DNA of 64,000 nt, from contig NZ_JAMZNK010000005.1 in assembly GCF_027980145.1 (NCBI RefSeq), positions 124,001 to 188,000 on the forward strand. Reading direction: 5' to 3'. Every line of letters starts with the position of its first letter. Position 1 is the first letter of the stretch. A program made the translations under genes and the position numbers. Below are positions 23,914 to 33,136 of the stretch, one piece after another. This stretch comes from Flavobacterium azizsancarii (GTDB taxonomy: Bacteria; Bacteroidota; Bacteroidia; Flavobacteriales; Flavobacteriaceae). Below the pieces are notes generated by a model. The model ran no database searches, had not been told where the DNA came from, and saw only the letters and a list, made by a program, of their open reading frames with translations.

Positions 23914-24993
23914 ATGAAACTAAAATTAGATAGTCAATATATATTTAACCTTTGCTGCATATTTCTGATTTTTGCAACAATCTCTTGTACTAATCAAACT
24001 AAAAAAAGTAATCAACCTGTTGAGAATAAGAACAACACCATAAGATTGAAATACACTACAGGAATTCGTTCAATTTTAGAAGATAGCAAAGGAAATATTT
24101 GGTTTGGCAGTTACAACGAAGGAGTGTGTTTACTTCAAAATGGAAACCTCCAATATTTCACGACAGAAAATGGATTAAGTCATAATCAGGTCAGAAATAT
24201 TTATGAAGACAGGAATGGCATTGTCTAGTTTGAATGTGGCAAAGGATTAAGTACTTATGATGGGGGCCAAATGACTATTTTTAAAGAAAAAGATTATAAT
24301 TCAAAAAACAAGTGGAAATTAAATGACAGTGACCTTTGGTTTAAAGGTAATGAAATAGAGTCTTACAACAAACAGGAAGGAAATCCAGGTGTTTATCAGT
24401 ATGACGGAAAAAAGCTTTCGTATCGCGCATTGCCAGTTAAAACAAAGTCAGGGCAGGAGAATCATTATTCAATTTCAACAACTTTTGTCAAAAGTAAAAA
24501 TGGAATGCTTTGGTTTGGGACTTTCGGTGCTGTGATTGGCTATAATGGTTCTAATTTTAAAATAATAAACGATGCTTCTTTGGGATTAAATGACGAAACA
24601 GGACATTTACATATTCGTAGTATCATGGAGGATAGCAAAGGGAATCTTTGGATTGGGAATAATGGAATTGGCGTCTTGAAATATGAAGGAATAAAAGCAA
24701 TCAATTTTACAGAGCAACAAAAACTAAAAAAGGAAGACAGTAAGGGAAATTCTCTTGAAAGAGTCTTTTCTATTGGAGAGGATAAATTGGGAAACATCTG
24801 GTTTGGGACTTTAGAATCTGGTGTGTGGAGATATGATGGCAAATCCGTAAAAAATTACACTAAAAAGGATGGGGTCAAGAGTAAACATATTTGGACTATA
24901 TATAAAACCAAACAAGGAGAATTGTGGTTTGGAGGAGCAAGTCCAAGTGGTGTATATCGATTTAATGGTATTTCTTTTGAAAGAAAATATTAG
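23914..24993 (+). pseudogene. Two-component-regulator-type propeller lipoprotein interrupted by an amber codon
   Basis: A 360-codon frame with a lipoprotein signal (hydrophobic stretch then ISCTNQ, Cys about 25) and repeated propeller blades with the SILEDSKGNIWFG, SIMEDSKGNLWIG and SIGEDKLGNIWFG pattern of Reg_prop domains. It is split by TAG at 24226-24228 exactly where each blade has Trp (GIV-stop-FECGKG), so one TGG to TAG change explains it. The frame is otherwise intact on both sides. Downstream part could restart at ATG 24271. It lies in the scarred segment between tRNA-Val copies. A sequencing error is the main alternative. Confidence 0.75.
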
Positions 24994-25317
24994 AACAAGC
25001 ACAAAGGCAAATTTACCAAAAATTTGATTATATTTTTTGAAAAAAAATCAAAAATTGGAGTTAAGTGTTTGATTACTATCCCTAACGTTCCACCAAGAAA
25101 CTCCTTAAGAAATTAAGGCGTTTTTCATGCTTTAGTTTGTTGTTTTAGATTTTACATTTCTTACGAAAATTACAAAAGCATTTTGAATTCGCATATAAGA
25201 CTGATAAATAATACTATATAAAAATGTTTTATTTTTTTTCAAAAAAGGCTTGCAAATACAAAATCTAGCTGTATATTTGCAGTCGCAATCACATAACGAT
25301 AGCAGCCTAGTAAAATA
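24994..25317. repeat. Gene-free stretch with a displaced copy of the tRNA-end/terminator segment
   Basis: 25090-25119 repeats 25390-25419 exactly, 300 bp apart: the last tRNA base, CCA and the hairpin AACTCCTTAA-GAAA-TTAAGG. The copy's right arm is altered (GCG for GAG), so its hairpin is imperfect. It looks like the 3' remnant of a further tRNA-Val copy. The rest is AT-rich and shows no gene until the promoter at 25250. Confidence 0.7.
25250..25279 (+). promoter_or_regulatory. Promoter of second tRNA-Val
   Basis: TTG (25250-25252), 19 bases, TATATTTG (25272-25279). Nearly identical in sequence to the promoter of copy 1 over about 65 bases up to the tRNA. Confidence 0.75.
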
Positions 25318-25392
25318 GGGCGATTAGCTCAGCTGGTTCAGAGCACCTCGTTTACACCGAGGGGGTCGGGGGTTCGAACCCCTCATCGCCCA
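25318..25392 (+). tRNA. tRNA-Val (anticodon TAC), copy 2
   Basis: Identical in sequence to copy 1 over the whole tRNA body, with the same TTTACAC anticodon loop. After the discriminator A at 25392 the genome reads CCA (25393-25395), so this copy encodes its CCA end. Confidence 0.97.
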
Positions 25393-25397
25393 CCAAG

Positions 25398-25427
25398 AAA
25401 CTCCTTAAGAAATTAAGGAGTTTTTTT
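25398..25427 (+). terminator. Terminator after second tRNA-Val
   Basis: AAACTCCTTAA (25398-25408), loop GAAA, TTAAGGAGTTT (25413-25423), then T-run. Confidence 0.9.
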
Positions 25428-25602
25428 ATGTCCTATTGTTGCGGGCACTGATTGCAAATCCCATTGGATTGGTCGTTAAAAGTATTTGATATGATAATTT
25501 CATATGTTTGTGTTTCTTTTGATTTTCATTTGAATATTAATTAAGGTAAAATTGTTCTAACTCAAGTTTTGCTTTGTTTAACGTCGCGAAATAAGCTAAC
25601 CT

Positions 25603-26538
25603 TTAGTTTTTCAAGAAAAAATCATCATAACTTTTTTTTTTTGATTTTTGGTACTTTTCAATATACGCATCTAAAAAACCGCTTTGTTTTAAAAACAGCA
25701 ATGGATCTTTTATATTTAATATTTCTTCAATTGCTTTTTGCTTATCTTTCTGTTTGTTAAAATAAGATTCGGTTATTTTATAGCCCATCCAATATCCTAG
25801 ATCATTTGGCCGATCATCTTTCTTAGAGGTTCCATATAGCCAATCTTGGTAATCAACATTTTTTAATCTCATTACAAATTCCTGAGCTAATTTATCCAGG
25901 TTTTGCTGTCCGTATTTATATGAAAACTGATTTATAGATTCTCCAGAAATAAGTTCGCCAATAAAGTCTGCACCTCCTTCAAGCAAACACCACTTCAAGA
26001 GCATATCCTGACCTTTTATATTTTGTTGATAATGGATGAGTTCGTGCGCAATTAAACCTGAAACTCCATCGAGATTTTTAAGCATTTCGATTCCAATAAT
26101 AATTCCATCGGGAGAAGTAGTGCCTCCCGAGTTAAATCTGCCATAAACAAAGTAAACAGGAGGAAATTTTGCATCCGGATACCAATATTTTAATGCGCTA
26201 TAAATAGCCCTTATTCTTTTTTCTTTGGAAGATATACCGTCAAGAACATTTCTTGAAAGCTCATAGTCTGATTTTCTTTTCTTCACAACAGCAAAAAGAG
26301 AGTCTGCATTGATTATTCTGTTTTCAGTAAATCCCTTAACACCCGGAGAGCCTTTTTGCATATATTCAATAAATGGATTTTGTCCTGATTTCTGCATTTT
26401 GTCAAATGCTTCCCAAAAAATTTTCGAATCTTTTGTTTCAAAAACTGCATCTAAGGGATTGTCTGAGAAATTACTTTGTGCGAAGAGAAAATTAGAAAAA
26501 ACAATAAAAAGTGTTGTGATAACAAAGTTTGACTTCAT
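25603..26538 (-). CDS. Exported zinc metallopeptidase, DUF2268-like
   Basis: 311 residues from the ATG at 26538, chosen because the signal peptide (MKSNFVITTLFIVFSNFLFA-Q) starts there; the frame is open to 26577. IAHELIHYQQ supplies the HExxH zinc motif, and LLEGGADFIGE downstream supplies the third ligand, an arrangement seen in predicted Zn-dependent proteases of the DUF2268 type. The C-terminal 100 residues are helical and Lys-rich. Likely periplasmic or surface-exposed; substrate unknown. A TTATATTCGC motif lies about 120 bp upstream. Confidence 0.7.
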   Translation of the reverse strand: MKSNFVITTLFIVFSNFLFAQSNFSDNPLDAVFETKDSKIFWEAFDKMQKSGQNPFIEYMQKGSPGVKGFTENRIINADSLFAVVKKRKSDYELSRNVLDGISSKEKRIRAIYSALKYWYPDAKFPPVYFVYGRFNSGGTTSPDGIIIGIEMLKNLDGVSGLIAHELIHYQQNIKGQDMLLKWCLLEGGADFIGELISGESINQFSYKYGQQNLDKLAQEFVMRLKNVDYQDWLYGTSKKDDRPNDLGYWMGYKITESYFNKQKDKQKAIEEILNIKDPLLFLKQSGFLDAYIEKYQKSKKKSYDDFFLKN

Positions 26539-26780
26539 AATTAAAATTTTTAAATGCATTTTTATAGAATGTAGCATAAATCAGTAATAATTAACGTAAA
26601 AGTGGTAGATGCATCACTTTCTTTACTGATTTTTAAATAGTATTTGAGTTTTTTCGAAGCGAATATAAGAAATATTTTTACTACAAAACAGTAACCTTTT
26701 TTAAGGTAAGTAGAAATCATTTGGGATCATTCTTTTTATTAAAATTCTTAATAAATTTCATATCTAATTAGTAAAAAGGT

Positions 26781-26964
26781 TGAAATTGCATTTGAAGTAA
26801 AACCAACAACAAAACCTATTTCAAATCTTGAATTTGCAGAGGATGAATCCTTGTTCTATTATTCTGACGCTGCTTTAATTTAAATTTAAGACAAAGGATG
26901 AAATGAAGTTTATTTGCGAACCTCTATTAAGGATGATGTTTATAATACATTTGTGAAACTAATT
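26781..26964 (+). pseudogene. Decayed partial duplicate of the PQQ-like propeller gene 3' end
   Basis: 26781-26964 matches 28941-29130 of the intact gene with only a handful of substitutions, a 5-bp deletion, and a 1-bp deletion (GATGAAATG for GATGAAAATG). The frame is lost, with stops near the deletions. The match ends at the last sense codons, then a degenerate hairpin (CGCCTTAAGAAACTAAGG) follows. The rest of the gene-free stretch 26539-27010 holds only the promoter-like motif at 26659. Confidence 0.9.
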
Positions 26965-27010
26965 TAAAAAACGCCTTAAGAAACTAAGGAGTTTTATAGT
27001 ATAACTTAAG

Positions 27011-27625
27011 CTATTTACAATATTTTTCTAATGTATCGCGACATCTTTGTCCGTCTATTAAATTATGCTCGTCAGCTTTTTTCAAGTCAAAACAAGCCCC
27101 GGTTTTATCTCCTAGTTTCAATTTAGCAAGTGCTCTGTTGTAATAAGCTTCTGCCGCCATATACTGGTGTATTTCTATTGCTTTTGTACAATCATCGATT
27201 GCACCTTGATAATTTTTTAAATAATATTTAGCCAAAGCTCTATCGGTATAGGCAGGCCAGGAAGTAGGATGCAGTTTTATATCTTTTGTAAAATCCTGTA
27301 TAGCACCTTGATAATTCGCTAAATCAATTTTTACTAATCCTCTGCCATAATAAGAAGAAGAGTTTTCAGGATTAAGTTCGATCGCTTTAGAATAATCTTC
27401 TATAGCTTCACTATAATCTGCTACATAGGCTTTTTCACTTCCTCTTCTTCGATAAGCTTCCGCAAAAGTTTTGTCTAACGCTATTGCTTTTGAAAAGTCT
27501 GATATTGCTCCCTGATGATCTCCCAATTTACTTTTTTCTATTCCTCTATTATAATAATCACTTTCGTTCATACATGAAACATTGACAATTAAAATGAATA
27601 AAATGAGAGCCGACTTAAATTTCAT
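27011..27625 (-). CDS. TPR-repeat lipoprotein
   Basis: 204 residues. A short lipoprotein signal ends in VNVSC (Cys18). Five tetratricopeptide-like repeats follow (GDHQGAISDFSKAIALD, ADYSEAIEDYSKAIELNP, ANYQGAIQDFTKDIKLHP, KNYQGAIDDCTKAIEI, GDKTGACFDLKKADE). The last repeat contains Cys pairs (ACFDLKK, QRCRDTLEKYC). TPR proteins act as scaffolds for protein-protein contact; partner unknown. Stands alone between a pseudogene and a divergent gene. Confidence 0.85.
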   Translation of the reverse strand: MKFKSALILFILIVNVSCMNESDYYNRGIEKSKLGDHQGAISDFSKAIALDKTFAEAYRRRGSEKAYVADYSEAIEDYSKAIELNPENSSSYYGRGLVKIDLANYQGAIQDFTKDIKLHPTSWPAYTDRALAKYYLKNYQGAIDDCTKAIEIHQYMAAEAYYNRALAKLKLGDKTGACFDLKKADEHNLIDGQRCRDTLEKYCK

Positions 27626-27930
27626 TTGATAGTTATATTTGTTTTAAATAAACAAGCAAATTCTAATTGCTTAAGTTTTATTTTTTTTCTGTTATTTGAT
27701 TGAACACTTTGTGATTTTTCAAAATTACAGCAATATTCTAAAGCTTTTATACGCTTACAAAATAAGAAAAAGAGCATTTTAAAGGAAACGAAAATACGAT
27801 AAAAAATGGTAATTCGATTAAACTTTCCAATGTCTTAACATGTGTTTTATGTAGCGTATTTTCTTTTAAAATTTAGTTTTAATTTTTTACTATATTTGAT
27901 TTAGATATTTTATCAAACCCAAATCTTAAA
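27626..27930. promoter_or_regulatory. Divergent intergenic region with a -7 box for the PQQ-like gene
   Basis: TATATTTG at 27891-27898 matches the -7 consensus 33 bases before the ATG at 27931; no TTTG is placed correctly upstream. The rest is AT-rich with no frame or hairpin of note. Confidence 0.45.
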
Positions 27931-29136
27931 ATGAAAAATAAACTAATAACTTTTTTATTCCTGTTTACTGTCATAAATATGTTTGCGCAAATGCCAACCA
28001 TCTCAAAATCTAGTAAAACTAATTATTCAAATAATCAGATTTTAACGCTTGATGATATGGTTTTTAATACATCTGTAAATCCGCTTAAAAAAGTTCCATT
28101 AGATAAAAATTCGATCCTGGTTTATGATTACGACGGTTCTCTTTTTTCATTTAATATGGATTCTGAATCACTTAACTGGACTGTAAAAGCATCAGACTCT
28201 AATACTGAGATGTGCGCCAATCAAATAACATTGCAAGACGGAGTTTTGTACGTTCCTTTTATTAATGGTGAAATCTTCGCAATTGATAACCAGACCGGTA
28301 AACTTTTCTGGAAATCAAGGTTAGGCAATATTACAGATCAAATTATATTAAAAAATCAAGTTCCTGTTATAAATGATGGAAAACTATATATAACTACACA
28401 AAGTCCAAATAATAACATTTACGCTCTTGACATAAAAAACGGAAGTTTAATATGGAACTACAAGCTGGATTCTTCACAAAATGACATTCCGGTTCTCTTT
28501 TTTGATAACAAAGTTTTTGCCCAGACTGCGAAGAATCTCTATAGTTTTGAAGCAAATACAGGAAAACTCCTTAATCAAAAAACGTTTGAGGAAAATATGT
28601 CCGGAAAACCTGTAACAGATGGCGAAAATATATTTGTAGCAAATGATAAGAATACACTTTTTGCTTTAAGCCCTAATAAACTTGATGTTTTATGGCAATT
28701 TAAGTTAGATGAAAATCAATACAGCATCAAGGAACGTATCTTCTGTAAAGACAAAAAAATATATTTTGCAGCACAAGGAGCAGAGACCTCTTCGATATAT
28801 GCTTTGGATTCAAAAACAGGAACTCAGATCTGGAAAACCGACTTTAAAGGTGATAATATCGTCTATATCATTGAAGAAAGCGACAACATTTGGGGATATA
28901 CGCATAAAGCGAAACTTTTTCAAATAGATTTAGCAAATGGTGAAATTGCATTTGAAGTAAAACTAACAACGAAACCTATTTCAAATCTTGAATTTGCAGA
29001 GGATGAATCCTTGTTTTATTATTCTGACGCTGCTTTAATTCAATTTGAATTTAAGACAAAGGATGAAAATGAAGTTTATTTGCGAACCTCTATTAAGGAT
29101 GATGTTTATAATGCATTTGTGAAACTAATTCGATAA
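27931..29136 (+). CDS. Exported PQQ-like beta-propeller protein
   Basis: 401 residues. Signal peptide MKNKLITFLFLFTVINMFAQ with cleavage after about residue 19-20. At least six repeats of the type GEIFAIDNQTGKLFWKSRLG, NIYALDIKNGSLIWNYKLD, NLYSFEANTGKLLNQK, SIYALDSKTGTQIWKTDF match PQQ/BamB-like blades, usually a scaffold or binding surface rather than an enzyme. No neighbouring BAM or dehydrogenase gene indicates a partner. A broken copy of its 3' end lies 2.16 kb upstream. Confidence 0.85.
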   Translation: MKNKLITFLFLFTVINMFAQMPTISKSSKTNYSNNQILTLDDMVFNTSVNPLKKVPLDKNSILVYDYDGSLFSFNMDSESLNWTVKASDSNTEMCANQITLQDGVLYVPFINGEIFAIDNQTGKLFWKSRLGNITDQIILKNQVPVINDGKLYITTQSPNNNIYALDIKNGSLIWNYKLDSSQNDIPVLFFDNKVFAQTAKNLYSFEANTGKLLNQKTFEENMSGKPVTDGENIFVANDKNTLFALSPNKLDVLWQFKLDENQYSIKERIFCKDKKIYFAAQGAETSSIYALDSKTGTQIWKTDFKGDNIVYIIEESDNIWGYTHKAKLFQIDLANGEIAFEVKLTTKPISNLEFAEDESLFYYSDAALIQFEFKTKDENEVYLRTSIKDDVYNAFVKLIR

Positions 29137-29137
29137 G

Positions 29138-29173
29138 AAAAAAAAGCTGTCTAAACCTGACAGCTTTTTTTTT
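29138..29173 (+). terminator. Terminator after the PQQ-like gene
   Basis: AAAAAGCTGTC pairs with GACAGCTTTTT around TAAACCT, with a run of nine or more T. Confidence 0.95.
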
Positions 29174-29263
29174 ATAATTGTTTTTTACAAACTATTATAA
29201 TGTATGTAAACATTGATTTATTATTATTATATAATATGGCAAAAATCGAACTGTAACAGATCG

Positions 29264-29878
29264 TTAATTGATCCTCTTTAAACTCCAATGTTTAACAATA
29301 TAGTAATTCCAGATTCCTTCTTGTACTATTACTTCTAATGCAAAATCTTTCGGATTACGATTATAATTTTCGCGGTTCATTTCAGAAGTAATCGAAAAAA
29401 CTTCGATTTTATCTTTAAAAGTAAAACTTATATCTGGATTTTTTTTAGTGTAAAATCCTTTAACATTGCAAATTACTATTTCAGTCGGATTTTTTTCTGC
29501 TTCCTTTTTATTTATATAATTCCAGACTATACCTGCGATTTGACCAAAACTTAAATACGAAACTAAAATCCCTTGTAACAAATAAAATCCAATCACATAT
29601 ATTTTAAGGTATACTTCTTTAAAGCTTTGGTATTTTCTAATTAAAAATTTTCTTCTATAAATTCCAAAAAATAGTATTCCGATAATTGTTGGCAACCAAA
29701 AAACATAAATTTGATACCTGGGATCGTGCCCAATAGTTTTATTTTCAATAAAAGTTAAATTTACTATACAAAAAATCATAGCAAATATTAAAAGGCGATA
29801 ATGTAATCGTTCTGTTTTTTTCTCCTTGTTCTTTAAAGATGTTTTTTCTCTGCTTTTTTGTTTTCGTTTGTCTCTCAA
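29264..29878 (-). CDS. Hypothetical membrane protein
   Basis: 204 residues. A very basic N-terminus (about half Lys/Arg over 25 residues) precedes hydrophobic segments at about 28-48, 58-72 and 92-118; a soluble C-terminal domain of about 85 residues follows (NVKGFYTKKNPDISFTFKD). No family recognised. It lies 32 bp after the adenylate-kinase-like gene and may be co-transcribed with it. Confidence 0.6.
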   Translation of the reverse strand: MRDKRKQKSREKTSLKNKEKKTERLHYRLLIFAMIFCIVNLTFIENKTIGHDPRYQIYVFWLPTIIGILFFGIYRRKFLIRKYQSFKEVYLKIYVIGFYLLQGILVSYLSFGQIAGIVWNYINKKEAEKNPTEIVICNVKGFYTKKNPDISFTFKDKIEVFSITSEMNRENYNRNPKDFALEVIVQEGIWNYYIVKHWSLKRIN

Positions 29879-29910
29879 AAAAAAAATGTATTTATTGTAA
29901 ATAATAGCTA

Positions 29911-30474
29911 TTACAAACTCGCTTTGATTCTTTCCGTAATTTCTTCAATCGTTCCAAGGCCATCAAAAGTAAGTACTTTCATTTTTGATTTCATATATTC
30001 AATTGCGGGTCTTGTGGATTCTTCAAAAATCTCAATTCTCTTTATATGAATTTGAGGGTCTTTGTCATCTTTGCGATCAGACGTTTCGGCTCTTTTTTTA
30101 GCTCTGACCAATAATTCAGATTTTGGAACATCGATATTTAGAACTTTTCCAATTTTCATATTTTTTGAATTCACCAGCCCAATTAAATCGTCTACCTGAG
30201 GTTTGGTTCTGGGATAACCGTCTAAAATTATTCCAGGTTTTGTTTTGTTTTCCTCCAATATCTTATCAAAAAGATCTTTTATTATAGCGTCAGGAACTAA
30301 ATCTCCTTTTTCTTCGTATTCAGATATTATCTTTCCTATTTCGGTCTTATTATGTTTTTCTTCCCTGCATCTGTCTCCTGTAGAAATATGTTCAAAATCA
30401 AGAAGTTCTTTTAATACATTGCACTGCGTTCCTTTTCCTGAATAAGGCGGTCCGGTTATTATTAATATTTCCAT
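29911..30474 (-). CDS. Adenylate-kinase-family nucleoside monophosphate kinase
   Basis: 187 residues. The P-loop GPPYSGKGTQ (residues 8-17), the NMP-binding HISTGDRCREE, ILDGYPRTKPQ (Arg contacts) and the LID region ETSDRKDDKD match short-LID adenylate kinases. The P-loop carries Tyr-Ser where canonical Adk has Gly-Ser/Ala, and the DR in RCREE replaces the usual LLR, so it may be a paralogue with a different substrate rather than the housekeeping Adk. A TTATATTCGC motif lies 134 bp upstream. Confidence 0.75.
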   Translation of the reverse strand: MEILIITGPPYSGKGTQCNVLKELLDFEHISTGDRCREEKHNKTEIGKIISEYEEKGDLVPDAIIKDLFDKILEENKTKPGIILDGYPRTKPQVDDLIGLVNSKNMKIGKVLNIDVPKSELLVRAKKRAETSDRKDDKDPQIHIKRIEIFEESTRPAIEYMKSKMKVLTFDGLGTIEEITERIKASL

Positions 30475-30849
30475 TTATGTTGATTGTTTTATTTCCATCT
30501 ATCTTGCAAATAATAATTACAAAACTTTCTCAAATGCCCAAGTTCATTAGTGTTGCATCTGGAAAAGTCTTATTTGCTTTCTATTTCCTGAATGGTTTTT
30601 ATTCAAAGCGAATATAAGAAATATATACACTATAATTAGTTGATTTTTATTGAGAATAGCATCAAATAGACCAGAAGTTATCTTGTTTAAATCTTTTACA
30701 GATCGTATAAAAGACACGTCTTTTTAACAAAAATCAAAAGATCAGAAGTCTTAACTGATTTTTAACTTAGACGATGTGTAACAATTTAGTTAAAAGACTA
30801 CTTATAGAATGGTTACAGATAAAAGCAACTTATAAAAATCAAAAAAATT
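30475..30849. promoter_or_regulatory. Divergent intergenic region, no gene
   Basis: Contains the TTATATTCGC motif on the minus strand (30608-30617) and a palindrome AAAAGACACGTCTTTT near 30708-30724 of unknown role. No reading frame is supported. Confidence 0.35.
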
Positions 30850-32457
30850 ATGAATGTATCAGAATGGCTCGTTTTTATTTTAATCCTGCAGCTTGTTCAT
30901 GGATTATCTACATGGAAACTTTATTTAAAAGCGGGGAGAAGGCCTGTTGAATCCTTTATACCCATTTATAATTTAATCATTTTAATGAAAATCATAAATC
31001 GTCCGCGTTGGTGGGTTGTGTTGCTTTTTATTCCCATTATTAATCTTTTGGTAATTCCTGTCGTATGGATCGAAACCATTAGAAGTTTTGGTAAAAATTC
31101 AAGATTAGATACTGCGTTAGTCTTGCTGACATTAGGATTTTATATTACTTTTTTAAACTATACCAGTGACAAACTGACCTATATTGAGAATAGAGATTTA
31201 AAACCAGGTACTAAAACCGAAGATACTATAAGTTCTCTTTTATTTGCTATAATCGTGGCTACATTGGTGCATACTTATGTTGTACAGCCCTTTACGATTC
31301 CGTCTTCCTCAATGGAAAAAACATTGCTAATTGGTGATTTTTTGTTTGTAAGCAAAATTAATTTTGGAGCAAGAACTCCAATGACTTCAGTTGCATTGCC
31401 TATGGTACACGACTCAATCCCTCTAACGGGTGTAAAATCATATCTATTTAGTGATGATGCGACAAAAAAAGAAACGTCTTTATTAAACAAATTTCAATTG
31501 CCTTATTTTAGATTTCCTGCAATAGAAAAGATTAAACGTAATGAAATTGTAGTTTTTAATCAGCCTGCGGATACTTTGCGTGATATGGATAACTTTCATC
31601 CGGATAGAAATTATTACAAGCCAATTGATAAAAAAACAAATTTAGTAAAACGATGTGTCGGAATACCCGGCGATTCTTTAGAAATCCGTGAAGGAAACGT
31701 TTATATCAATGGCAAAATACCACAATTACCGGAAAGTGCAGAGACCCAATATAATTTTATTATAGATACTCAAGGAGCAACTATTAGTCAGGATGCTCTT
31801 GTGCACAGATATGGAGCCAGAGAAGGTATGAAGTACGAAAACGGAAATTTTGCACTTACAAATGAGGGACAGTATTATTTGACATTAACAGATAAGGAGG
31901 CCGCTGCATTAGCAAACAATCCAGTAGTAAAAGGTGTAAAAAAATATTTGGAACCAAAAGGAAAAGACGGAGGTGTATTTCCTAATATTCCTTCTTTAGG
32001 CTGGAATATAGATAATTTTGGACCTATTTATATTCCTAAAAAAGGAGCAACTATAAAATTAGATGTAAAAACACTTCCTTTTTATAAGCGAATTATCCAA
32101 GAATATGAACACAATGATTTAAAAGTTCATGGAAATGACATTGCAATAAACGGAAAAACCAGTACCACTTATACTTTTAAACAAGATTACTACTGGATGA
32201 TGGGTGATAATCGCCAAAACTCATTAGACGCAAGATTTTGGGGGTATGTTCCTTTTGATCATGTTATAGGAAAACCAGTTTTTATCTGGTTTAGCTGGGA
32301 CAAGGACGGAAGCGGTATAAACAAAGTAAGATGGAATCGAGTTTTTTCTGTAGTAAACGGAAAAGGAGAATCTAAATCTTATTTAATACATTTTCTAGTA
32401 TTAATAGCACTTTACACAGTGGCCAATAAAATAATAAAGAAAAAGAAAAAAGAGTAA
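30850..32457 (+). CDS. lepB: Signal peptidase I, long Bacteroidota form
   Basis: 535 residues, much longer than the 324 of E. coli. Two to three N-terminal membrane segments precede the catalytic domain. The serine nucleophile lies in PSSSMEKTLLIGDF, the lysine general base in KRCVGIPGDSLEI, and the C-terminal box is MMGDNRQNSLDARFWG. An insertion of about 150 residues separates the Lys and GDNR boxes, as is usual in Flavobacteria. It cleaves signal peptides at the outer face of the inner membrane. A final membrane helix and Lys tail close the protein. Confidence 0.93.
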   Translation: MNVSEWLVFILILQLVHGLSTWKLYLKAGRRPVESFIPIYNLIILMKIINRPRWWVVLLFIPIINLLVIPVVWIETIRSFGKNSRLDTALVLLTLGFYITFLNYTSDKLTYIENRDLKPGTKTEDTISSLLFAIIVATLVHTYVVQPFTIPSSSMEKTLLIGDFLFVSKINFGARTPMTSVALPMVHDSIPLTGVKSYLFSDDATKKETSLLNKFQLPYFRFPAIEKIKRNEIVVFNQPADTLRDMDNFHPDRNYYKPIDKKTNLVKRCVGIPGDSLEIREGNVYINGKIPQLPESAETQYNFIIDTQGATISQDALVHRYGAREGMKYENGNFALTNEGQYYLTLTDKEAAALANNPVVKGVKKYLEPKGKDGGVFPNIPSLGWNIDNFGPIYIPKKGATIKLDVKTLPFYKRIIQEYEHNDLKVHGNDIAINGKTSTTYTFKQDYYWMMGDNRQNSLDARFWGYVPFDHVIGKPVFIWFSWDKDGSGINKVRWNRVFSVVNGKGESKSYLIHFLVLIALYTVANKIIKKKKKE

Positions 32458-32521
32458 TTTTTTAGAGAATGTTTGTCTAAAGCCTTTAAGAATGGTTTGT
32501 ACGCAGATTTTTAAAGATCAC

Positions 32522-32556
32522 AAAAAAGGCTCCTTAATTTCTTAAGGAGCCTTTTA
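32522..32556. terminator. Bidirectional terminator with TTTC loop
   Basis: AAAAGGCTCCTTAA (32524-32537), TTTC, TTAAGGAGCCTTTT (32542-32555): 14 perfect pairs between convergent genes. Confidence 0.95.
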
Positions 32557-32572
32557 TTTTCTGGGTAAAGTT

Positions 32573-33100
32573 TTATTTTAAAGCTACAATGTTTTTAATT
32601 GAAATTCCTGCAAAACAATCATCCATGCAACCGTTTTCTACATATCCGCATTTAGAAATTAAACCGTTGTTTTCTGATTCAAAATAAGTGTTTGCATTTT
32701 TCCTTTTAACCAGCCATTGTGTTTTAGCTTTTTCGTAAATTTCATCTAACGTTAAAGGACTTGCAGCAGCTGAAAGTTCATGACTATTTATTTCTTTCTC
32801 ATTTTCTGTCCATGATAATTTATTTTCAGGAATATTTTCCGTTTTACCGGTGTATTTAAAATCTCGTTGAATTATTTTTCCGCTTGATATTGTTAGTGTT
32901 GTTTCCCAACCATATGCGGTAAATACAGATCCTCCGTACACAACATATTTATACGAATTATTTGAGGATTCTTTAAAATCAAGCCAGGCTTTTTGACTCT
33001 TTTCAAAATCATTCTGATGATCCATATTGTCATCGGATGAGCAGGAAAATAATAAAATGCCGACGAATAGGAGTGTTATAAAATAAATTTTGTTTTTCAT
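32573..33100 (-). CDS. Putative lipoprotein, DUF6174-like
   Basis: 175 residues. Signal with lipobox LFSCSSDD (Cys about 20) followed by Asp-Asp, typical of surface or outer-membrane lipoproteins of Flavobacteria. The mature part begins with NDFEKSQKAWLDFKESSNNSY and contains LTLDEIYEKAK, a layout reminiscent of DUF6174 proteins, small beta-rich lipoproteins of unknown function. Cys residues near the end (ISKCGYVENGCMDDC) could form disulfides. Follows the next lipoprotein gene on the same strand by 36 bp. Confidence 0.65.
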   Translation of the reverse strand: MKNKIYFITLLFVGILLFSCSSDDNMDHQNDFEKSQKAWLDFKESSNNSYKYVVYGGSVFTAYGWETTLTISSGKIIQRDFKYTGKTENIPENKLSWTENEKEINSHELSAAASPLTLDEIYEKAKTQWLVKRKNANTYFESENNGLISKCGYVENGCMDDCFAGISIKNIVALK

Positions 33101-33136
33101 AATTGTTGTGTTTTATGGTTTATTGGATAGTTTTTA

